A stretch of 5,880 nt of DNA. It comes from UBA9410 sp036123635. GTDB lineage: Bacteria > Actinomycetota > Acidimicrobiia > Acidimicrobiales > MedAcidi-G1. Of the stretch, positions 1 through 4,965 are shown piece after piece; the stretch's first letter is position 1, and each line of letters starts with the position of its first letter. Location of the stretch: assembly GCA_036123635.1 (NCBI GenBank), contig JAZADL010000120.1, forward strand, positions 1-5,880, read 5' to 3'. The notes under the pieces are model-generated. The model ran no database searches, was not told where the DNA came from, and saw nothing but the letters and a program-made list of their open reading frames with translations. Made by a program: the position numbers and the translations under genes.

Positions 1-106
1 CGACGTGGATCCGTTGGAAGATCTCGCCGCTCTGGCTGATCCGGAGGCGGCGTTGGCTGCCGTGGTGCAGAGCGGTCACCTAATCGTCGACCGGCTTGAC
101 GGCTGA
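1..106 (+). CDS. C-terminal fragment of an unidentified protein, possibly amidohydrolase-like (partial, 5' end outside window)
   Basis: An open frame enters from the left edge (first full codon at base 2) and ends at the TGA at 104-106, giving the last 34 residues. The tail contains DPLEDLAALADPEAALAAVV followed by a short SGHLIVDRL strand. This resembles the end of many metal-dependent amidohydrolases (imidazolonepropionase/prolidase-like), where a 'DPL-D-I-x-L' segment precedes a final beta strand of the form 'V-x-x-G-R-L-V'. That assignment rests on a short tail only, so it is tentative. The high-GC codon use matches the next gene. The stop lies 16 bases before the likely start of the following + strand gene, so the two are probably co-transcribed and perhaps translationally coupled. 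Confidence 0.5.
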   Translation, partial: DVDPLEDLAALADPEAALAAVVQSGHLIVDRLDG

Positions 107-122
107 GGGGCTGGTGAGAACC

Positions 123-1235
123 GTGGGACTGCAGATTGGACTCGGGTCAAGGATCCGGAAGTCGCCCTTCTTTGAGGCCCTGGTTCGCCACGGTCTTACC
201 CATGTCACCGTTTACAACCACATGTACATGCCCGGGTCGTTCGGCGATCCCGACGAGGAGTACAGGGCACTCGTCGAACGGGTCTCACTGTGGGACGTGG
301 CTGCTGAACGCCAGGTCGAGGTGGTCGGTCCGGACGCCTTCACTCTCTGCCAGTACGTATCGGCCCGGGACCTACGGGGCATGAAGGTCGGCCGGGTGCG
401 GTACGCGCCGATGTGCGACCACGACGGGACACTCATCAACGACCCGATGGTGCTGAAGCTGGCCGAGGACCGGTTCTGGATCTCGATTGCCGACAGCGAC
501 ATGGTGCTCTGGTGCCGGGCCGTGGCCACCGAACGGGGCCTGAACTGCCGAGTGTTTGAGCCCGACGTGTCGCCGTTGGGGGTGCAGGGGCCTAGGGCCG
601 ACGACACGATGGCAGACCTATTGGGGGAGTGGGTCCGTGACGTTCCGTTCTTCGAATTCGTCGAGACAAGCCACGACAGCATCCCGTTCGTGCTGTGCCG
701 GTCCGGATGGAGCGGCCAGGGCGGGTTCGAACTGTTCCTCCAGGACGGTTCACGAGGCCTGGACCTGTGGGACGCCGTGTGGGCAGCGGGAGAGAAATAC
801 GGCATCCACCCCGGTGCGCCGACTCTGAACGAGCGGATCGAGAGCGACCTGTTCTCATACCGGGCCGATTGCGGCGCGGGGGCATCACCGTTGGAGGTTG
901 GCCTGAACCGCTACGTGTCGCTGGACCGTGACGACGACTTCATTGGGAAGGTTGCCCTGCTGACCGAACAGGAAAGGGGTCCGGCCCGGCGGCTGGTGAA
1001 GGCCCTGCTGACAGGGGAGCGGTTTCCGGCAACCAGCGAGTCACCGTGGCCGGCAGTGGGACAGGACGGAACGCCGTGCGGTGAGGTGAGGGTGGCCGCA
1101 TGGTCCCCGAAGCACGAGTCAAACCTCTGCCTGGCCCTCGTGTCAGCCGAGGTGGCTGGAGGCCCGTTCAGGACCGTGACACCGTCGGGTGAGACCCTGG
1201 ATGCCACCCACCACGCCTACTTCGCGGAGCAGTAG
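123..1235 (+). CDS. GcvT/DmdA-family tetrahydrofolate-dependent enzyme, probable DMSP demethylase-like protein
   Basis: The product is about 370 aa, close to the size of the SAR11 DMSP demethylase DmdA. DmdA transfers a methyl group from DMSP to tetrahydrofolate in the cytoplasm; related T-proteins do this with aminomethyl groups. Visible motifs, numbered from the GTG at 123, are RIRKSPFF (10-17), YNHMYMP (31-37), LWDVAAERQVEVVGPDA (56-72), INDPMVLKLAEDRFWISIAD (105-124), FEPDVSPLGVQGP (145-157) and RSGWSGQGGFELFL (193-206). A GcvT C-terminal barrel follows, with GEVRVAAWSPKHESNLCLAL at about 320-339. From memory, DmdA carries very similar DVAAERQVE, SIADSD and QGGFE segments, so I favour DmdA or a close relative over glycine-cleavage GcvT. 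Substrate cannot be settled by eye. The GTG at 123 is chosen because GGTGA at 113-117 is well spaced and the N-terminus then matches DmdA. In-frame alternatives are GTG 114 and TTG 96; the latter overlaps the upstream gene and has no visible ribosome-binding site. Confidence 0.8.
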   Translation: MGLQIGLGSRIRKSPFFEALVRHGLTHVTVYNHMYMPGSFGDPDEEYRALVERVSLWDVAAERQVEVVGPDAFTLCQYVSARDLRGMKVGRVRYAPMCDHDGTLINDPMVLKLAEDRFWISIADSDMVLWCRAVATERGLNCRVFEPDVSPLGVQGPRADDTMADLLGEWVRDVPFFEFVETSHDSIPFVLCRSGWSGQGGFELFLQDGSRGLDLWDAVWAAGEKYGIHPGAPTLNERIESDLFSYRADCGAGASPLEVGLNRYVSLDRDDDFIGKVALLTEQERGPARRLVKALLTGERFPATSESPWPAVGQDGTPCGEVRVAAWSPKHESNLCLALVSAEVAGGPFRTVTPSGETLDATHHAYFAEQ

Positions 1236-1267
1236 CCACAGGTTTTCGACCGCATGGCCAGCGGAAA
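1236..1267. other. 32-base convergent intergenic gap
   Basis: This is the only space between the stop codons of the + strand DmdA-like gene and the - strand alcohol dehydrogenase. A weak inverted repeat, GGCCA at 1256-1260 and TGGCC at 1272-1276, spans the end of the dehydrogenase gene. It has an 11-base loop and no T-tract on either strand. I see no convincing intrinsic terminator, so transcripts from the two sides may overlap or end by a factor-dependent mechanism. Confidence 0.4.
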
Positions 1268-2332
1268 CTAATGGCCGTGTTTCAGTACAGCCCGGACGGC
1301 ATCCTCGTCGCCCTCGCGGTGCAGCAACGCCATAGCCCGGTCGACCTCGTCCAGACTCACTACAGCACCCAGCAGGGGAGCGGTCGGAAACCCGCCCTCG
1401 TTGAGGATCCGGGCCGCTTCGTCTACCGACTGCGCGGTCCCACCCGATCCGCCGTAAACGGTCAGTGACCGCATCACCACCTTGTCGGTTACTACCGGAA
1501 CTGCCTGACGGTCCTTCAAACCCGCCCACACCACCCGACCACCGTGGTGCACCAGGTCGAAGCACAAGCTCGGAGTTCCCGGCGCGCTGGCGAGATCCAC
1601 GGCCACGTTCGCTCCACCGCCTGTCAGATCCAGTACCGCCTCCACCGGATCACAGGCCGTCACATCCACGACATGGTCCGCACCAACCTCAAGTGCCACA
1701 CCCAACCGGAGGGCATCATCGTTGGTTCCGGTCACGATCACCGTTCCTGCGCCCAGCAATCTTGCATACGCCGCACAGGTCAGCCCCATGTGACCCGGCC
1801 CCTGCACCACGATCGACTGGCCTTCCCGGAACCCGACCTTTTCCAGCCACGCCACCATGTTGGACAGAGGTTCGAACAGGGTCAGTTCTTCGGCCGACAC
1901 GGAGTCGGTCAGCGGGGCTAGGTGCGTGCCAGGCAGCACGGCCATGTACTCGCCGTAACCACCCCACAAGCCGGACCCCTCGTCCAGACCGAACGAGTAC
2001 CCGTAGCAGCGCACACCGAACGGGTTTCCCTCGTATGGCGGCCCAAACCAGACAATGTCCACCGCCACCCGGTCACCGACCGCTACCCCCAGGTCAGCGT
2101 CATCTGCCAGGGCATGGACCCGACCCACGATCTCGTGACCCGGCACAACCGGGGATACCTCGCCTGGCACGTGGCGGTGCCCGGCCAACTGGGCCACATC
2201 GCTGTGGCACAATCCGACCGCCTCCACGGCGAGTACAGCGCCCCCAGGCGGGGGTGTCGGTACGGAAAAGTCGTCGCGTAACGCCCAGGTGCCGTCACCG
2301 TGGAACACCACAGCCCGGCAGGTTTCAGCCAT
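1268..2332 (-). CDS. Medium-chain (zinc-type) alcohol dehydrogenase family protein
   Basis: The product is a 354-aa NAD(P)-dependent dehydrogenase of the medium-chain superfamily, expected to oxidise an alcohol or reduce an aldehyde/ketone in the cytoplasm. The GroES-like domain has the catalytic-zinc motifs GLCHSD (Cys42) and VVPGHE (His66, Glu67). A further acidic residue sits in LFEPLSN (Glu154), where sorbitol-dehydrogenase-type enzymes place one. The Rossmann domain begins at VVQGPGHMGL with a GxGxxG loop (178-183). The expected acidic residue after the second strand is missing (VIVTGTND, around Gly202), so NADP+ use is possible. The four-cysteine structural-zinc lobe is absent: residues 92-120 contain one cysteine (Cys109). 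The start is ATG 2332 because a GGAG lies 9 bases upstream and the protein then begins at the usual MAETCRAV. An upstream ATG at 2410 would overlap the thiolase gene and add an unrelated Arg-rich tail. The gene is last in the - strand cluster, 29 bases after the thiolase. Substrate is unknown. Confidence 0.9.
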   Translation of the reverse strand: MAETCRAVVFHGDGTWALRDDFSVPTPPPGGAVLAVEAVGLCHSDVAQLAGHRHVPGEVSPVVPGHEIVGRVHALADDADLGVAVGDRVAVDIVWFGPPYEGNPFGVRCYGYSFGLDEGSGLWGGYGEYMAVLPGTHLAPLTDSVSAEELTLFEPLSNMVAWLEKVGFREGQSIVVQGPGHMGLTCAAYARLLGAGTVIVTGTNDDALRLGVALEVGADHVVDVTACDPVEAVLDLTGGGANVAVDLASAPGTPSLCFDLVHHGGRVVWAGLKDRQAVPVVTDKVVMRSLTVYGGSGGTAQSVDEAARILNEGGFPTAPLLGAVVSLDEVDRAMALLHREGDEDAVRAVLKHGH

Positions 2333-2341
2333 CTCGGGCGT

Positions 2342-2345
2342 CTCC
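2342..2345 (-). promoter_or_regulatory. Ribosome-binding site of the alcohol dehydrogenase gene
   Basis: GGAG on the - strand lies 9 bases before ATG 2332 and decides the start of this gene over an in-frame ATG at 2410. It sits in the loop of a possible 6-bp hairpin (CGGGCG at 2354-2359 and 2335-2340, read on the - strand as CGGGCG then CGCCCG), which might modulate translation. Confidence 0.55.
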
Positions 2346-2361
2346 GGTCGACCCGCCCGCT

Positions 2362-3555
2362 CTAGACCCGCTGAAGCAGCGTCCCGGTCCCGAGACCACC
2401 GCCGCAGCACATGGTCACCAGGGCGTACTCGCCATCGACGCGCTGCAGTTCATGGACGGCTTTGGTGGTGAGGATGGCACCGGTGCCGCCCAGCGGGTGA
2501 CCGAGTGCGATAGCACCACCGTTGGGGTTGACCCGATCCATGTCGGGACCGACCTCCTTCTCCCAGCAGAGCACCACCGAAGCGAAGGCCTCGTTGATCT
2601 CGACGACGTCGATGTCATCGATGGCCATGCCGTTATCGGCCAGCAGCTTCTGCGTGGCCCCGATCGGGCCAGTCAGCATGAACTCGGGATCGGATCCCAC
2701 GAGACAAGTGTCGACCACCTTGGCCAGTGGCTTCACGCCGAGTGCCGCCGCTTTGTCGGCAGTCATGAGTAGGACGGCGCCGGCACCGTCGGAGATCTGC
2801 GATGACGAAGCGGCCGTGTGCACCCCATCGGGCCGTCCGGACGGTTTGAGTTGAGCCAATCCCTCCAGGGTTGTTTCGCGGAGCCCCTCGTCCCGGGCGA
2901 CGGTCACCGTCTCACCGGTGGGACTGCCCTCTTCGTCAAGGACCGGGGCCTCCACGTTCACCAGCTGGGTTCCGTAGCGGTCCTCCTGCCACGCTCGTGC
3001 CGCCCGGTCCTGGGACATCTTGCCGAAGGTGTCGCAGTCACCACGGGTGATGCCCCAGTGGTCGGCCATGCGTTCGGAGCCCTCGAACTGGGAAGTGAAT
3101 TCGAAGTGATCGAAGTAGTTGCGGTTGATCGGACGCCCGGAGTTGGGCTCCTTGGGTGTGGTGGCGCCAAACCCGACCTGGCTCATCAGCTCGATTCCGC
3201 AGCCCACGGCGACATCCACCGTGCCTGATGCGACGAGGGCGTAGGCGAGGTTGGTGGCCTGCTGGGACGAGCCGCACTGGGCGTCGACCGTGGTCGCCGG
3301 TGCCTCGATCGGCAACCCGGCGGTCAGCCACGCCGTGCGGGTCACGTTCATGGACTGCATGCCGACCTGGCCGACGCAGCCGCCGACCACCTGGCCGACC
3401 TCGAGCGGGTCGACTCCGGTGCGGTCGAACAGGGCCCGCTGGACTGAGCCCAGCACGTCAACCGAGTGGCAGGAGGACAGGCCACCGTTACGACGGCCAA
3501 TCGGAGTGCGAACGGCATCGACGATGACGACAGGGTTATCGGTGTTTGTAGTCAT
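2362..3555 (-). CDS. FadA5-like thiolase (3-ketoacyl-CoA thiolase / acetyl-CoA acetyltransferase)
   Basis: The 397-aa protein has normal thiolase length and cleaves 3-ketoacyl-CoA with CoA to give acetyl-CoA (or propionyl-CoA) and a shortened acyl-CoA. All catalytic elements are present: nucleophilic Cys94 in VDAQCGSSQQA, Asn321 in VEINEAFAS, His353 in NGGAIALGHPLGGTG and the acid/base Cys383 in MCCGGGLGTG. Several stretches resemble, from memory, the mycobacterial steroid-side-chain thiolase FadA5: TPIGRRNGGLSSCH (17-30), VTRTAWLTAGLP (71-82), GLRETTLEGL (224-233), HTAASSSQISDGAGA (246-260) and DMDRVNPNGGAIALGHP (338-354). The resemblance suggests the FadA5 branch, but steroid specificity does not follow from it. 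The ATG at 3555 is preceded by GGAG with 8-base spacing. The gene follows the acyl-CoA dehydrogenase after a 141-base gap and precedes the alcohol dehydrogenase by 29 bases, consistent with an operon for acyl-CoA breakdown. Confidence 0.93.
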   Translation of the reverse strand: MTTNTDNPVVIVDAVRTPIGRRNGGLSSCHSVDVLGSVQRALFDRTGVDPLEVGQVVGGCVGQVGMQSMNVTRTAWLTAGLPIEAPATTVDAQCGSSQQATNLAYALVASGTVDVAVGCGIELMSQVGFGATTPKEPNSGRPINRNYFDHFEFTSQFEGSERMADHWGITRGDCDTFGKMSQDRAARAWQEDRYGTQLVNVEAPVLDEEGSPTGETVTVARDEGLRETTLEGLAQLKPSGRPDGVHTAASSSQISDGAGAVLLMTADKAAALGVKPLAKVVDTCLVGSDPEFMLTGPIGATQKLLADNGMAIDDIDVVEINEAFASVVLCWEKEVGPDMDRVNPNGGAIALGHPLGGTGAILTTKAVHELQRVDGEYALVTMCCGGGLGTGTLLQRV

Positions 3556-3563
3556 GAAATGTT

Positions 3564-3567
3564 CTCC
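3564..3567 (-). promoter_or_regulatory. Ribosome-binding site of the thiolase gene
   Basis: GGAG on the - strand is followed by an 8-base spacer and ATG at 3555-3553. This supports the thiolase start, which also gives the N-terminus expected for the family (VIVDAVRTPIG at residues 10-20). Confidence 0.6.
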
Positions 3568-3608
3568 AGAGAGGGGAAGGCTCCGACCACCCTACGATTA
3601 CCGGACCG

Positions 3609-3626
3609 GTGATGGCACCCCATCAC
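3609..3626. repeat. Inverted repeat (7-bp arms, 4-base loop)
   Basis: GTGATGG at 3609-3615 and CCATCAC at 3620-3626 are perfect reverse complements around a 4-base loop. It lies about 55-70 bases upstream of the thiolase start and abuts the ACCGGACCGGT palindrome at 3600-3610. It could form a hairpin in the - strand transcript or act as a dimeric regulator site. No function can be assigned from sequence alone. Confidence 0.5.
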
Positions 3627-3696
3627 ACCACCCCGGCCCTCGAATACCACCCGTGCCGGGACCCAGAGTCCCAGGACTGTTCGCCGACCGGAATCC

Positions 3697-4923
3697 CTAG
3701 ATCGGCAACCCTCCGGTCGCGGCAGCGGTGCTTCCGCTGTCAGAGAACGCCTTAATGGTGCGCTGGGCGATCCGCATCTGGTGAACCTCGTCGGCACCGT
3801 CGGCGAAGCGGGCCCAGCGGGCGTGCTGGTACATGTGCGCCAGGGGCGTATCAGTCGAGTAGCCGAGCGCACCGTGCACCTGGATCGAGCGGTCGATGAT
3901 GCGACCCAGGGCATTGGCGACAAAGTGCTTGGCCATCGACACCTCCGACTTGAAGTCCTCACCCCGGTCGATCTTGTAGGCGGCGTGGAGAACCATGAGC
4001 TTCGACTGGTAGAGCTCCATCGTCGAGTCGGCGATAAGCCACTGGATGCCCTGCTTTTCGGCCAACAACGAACCATGACTGAACCGGTCCAGGGAACGGG
4101 CGACCATCATGTCTAGGGCCATCTCTGCCTGAGCGATCCAGCGCATGCAGTGCGCCAACCGGGCGGGGCCCAGCCGATACTGGCCTAACAGGTGACCCTG
4201 GCCGCGGCCGCCCAGCATCTGGGAATCGTGGAGCCGCAGGTCCTCGATAAGGATCTCGGAGTGGCCGGTGGAGCCGTGCATGGTCTCGATCTGTCGCACT
4301 TCGGTCCAGCCGTCATGCGGAAGGTCGACGAGAAAGGCCGTATTGGCAGCCTGTGGAAGATCAGGGTTGTCCTCGGTACGGGCGATAAGGATGGCGAACG
4401 TGGCCCGGTGGGCGTTGGAGATGAACCACTTGTGCCCGTTGAACACCCACTCCTCGCCGTCCTGGTAGCCGCTGGTGCGAATCAGGGTGGGGTCGGAGCC
4501 GGCCACCTCGGGTTCGGTCATGGCGAAGCACGACCAGGTGCGGCCCTCGCAGAGCGGCTTGAGGTACTTCTCCTTCTGATCGTCAGTTGCCCAATGCAAC
4601 AGCGTGTGCATGTTGCCCTCGTCGGGCGCTTGACAGTTGAACACCCACGGTCCGTAGTACGACCTAGCCGCCTCGGCTTGCACCATGGCCAACTCGACAT
4701 GGCCGAGCCCCATGCCGCCCCACTCCTCAGGCATGTGAGGCAGCCAGATGCCCGCGGAGTGGGCCTGCTTGCGCATCTCGATGAGTTCCCTAAGGCGCTC
4801 CTCGCCTTCGCCACCGGCTTCCTCTATGCGAGCCTCGGCAGGCGTGATGACGTCGTCGACGAACGTACGGACGCGTAGGCGGATCTCCTCAAGTTCCGGC
4901 GACAGGCTGAAGTCGATGGCCAC
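3697..4923 (-). CDS. Acyl-CoA dehydrogenase, ACAD10/11-like
   Basis: The 408-aa FAD-dependent enzyme should introduce the alpha-beta double bond into an acyl-CoA and pass electrons to ETF; this is the first step of beta-oxidation. The N-terminal helical domain starts MAIDFSLSPELEEIRLRVRT. The middle beta domain has the family signature CFAMTEPEVAGSDPTLIRTS (132-151) and KWFISN (165-170). The C-terminal helical domain has SIQVHGALGYSTDTPLAHMY (346-365). At the usual catalytic-glutamate position the protein has Asp375 in ADGADEVH (374-381). As I recall, human ACAD11 ends with a closely similar ADGPDEVH, so this marks the ACAD10/11 branch and is not damage. The start is GTG 4923 (CAC on the + strand), with a weak GGAA upstream; it gives the canonical N-terminus. 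The gene follows the short-chain dehydrogenase after 42 bases. Substrate chain length is not deducible. Confidence 0.94.
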   Translation of the reverse strand: MAIDFSLSPELEEIRLRVRTFVDDVITPAEARIEEAGGEGEERLRELIEMRKQAHSAGIWLPHMPEEWGGMGLGHVELAMVQAEAARSYYGPWVFNCQAPDEGNMHTLLHWATDDQKEKYLKPLCEGRTWSCFAMTEPEVAGSDPTLIRTSGYQDGEEWVFNGHKWFISNAHRATFAILIARTEDNPDLPQAANTAFLVDLPHDGWTEVRQIETMHGSTGHSEILIEDLRLHDSQMLGGRGQGHLLGQYRLGPARLAHCMRWIAQAEMALDMMVARSLDRFSHGSLLAEKQGIQWLIADSTMELYQSKLMVLHAAYKIDRGEDFKSEVSMAKHFVANALGRIIDRSIQVHGALGYSTDTPLAHMYQHARWARFADGADEVHQMRIAQRTIKAFSDSGSTAAATGGLPI

Positions 4924-4965
4924 GGTGGTTCCGGTCTCTGGTCCGGGTCCCGGTGCCGGGATCCC
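4924..4965 (-). other. 42-base GC-rich palindromic gap between the short-chain dehydrogenase and acyl-CoA dehydrogenase genes
   Basis: The gap contains three consecutive short palindromes: CCGGG-T-CCCGG (4943-4953), CCCGG-TG-CCGGG (4949-4960) and GGGATCCC (4958-4965). They share arms, so alternative hairpins could form in the mRNA. There is no T-tract. Part of it (GTGCCGGGA, 4953-4961) recurs in the next gap of the cluster at 3653-3661. Its place directly after one stop codon and before the next start suggests an mRNA-processing or coupling element, by inference only. Confidence 0.4.

Larger units (their letters stand above)
3556..3696 (-). other. 141-base intergenic leader between acyl-CoA dehydrogenase and thiolase genes, with inverted repeats
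   Basis: This is the longest non-coding gap in the cluster and contains no plausible small gene. In + strand coordinates it holds a 7-bp perfect inverted repeat GTGATGG/CCATCAC with a 4-base loop (3609-3626). An 11-base palindrome ACCGG-A-CCGGT (3600-3610) overlaps its edge, and a 5-bp repeat GGGAC/GTCCC with a 5-base loop lies at 3658-3672. None is followed by a T-tract on the - strand, so they are not standard intrinsic terminators. They could be a repressor operator, a leader structure in front of the thiolase or an mRNA-processing/stability element. I could not identify a convincing -35/-10 pair, so an internal promoter is possible but unproven. Confidence 0.45.

Noticed and set aside
1256..1276. 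Inverted repeat GGCCA/TGGCC as a bidirectional terminator between convergent genes.
   Set aside because: The stem is only 5 bp with an 11-base loop, it runs into coding sequence and has no T-tract.
2333..2410. An upstream ATG (2410) that would extend the alcohol dehydrogenase by 26 residues.
   Set aside because: The extra residues are Arg-rich and unlike the family N-terminus, they overlap the thiolase coding end, and the inner ATG at 2332 has a good ribosome-binding site.
1465..2772. A 435-codon open frame on the + strand opposite the alcohol dehydrogenase and thiolase genes.
   Set aside because: The translation is Pro/Arg/His-rich low-complexity without recognisable domains, and it is antisense to two well-supported enzymes. 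It is a by-product of high-GC coding on the other strand.
3556..3696. KstR/KstR2-type operator in the gap before the FadA5-like thiolase.
   Set aside because: I looked for the AAC-GTT or CAAG-CTTG style palindromes known for these regulators and saw none; the palindromes present have different, GC-rich arms.
4192..4878. A 228-codon + strand open frame opposite the acyl-CoA dehydrogenase.
   Set aside because: It lies wholly antisense to a protein with intact family signatures, shows no domain of its own, and has no separate regulatory context.
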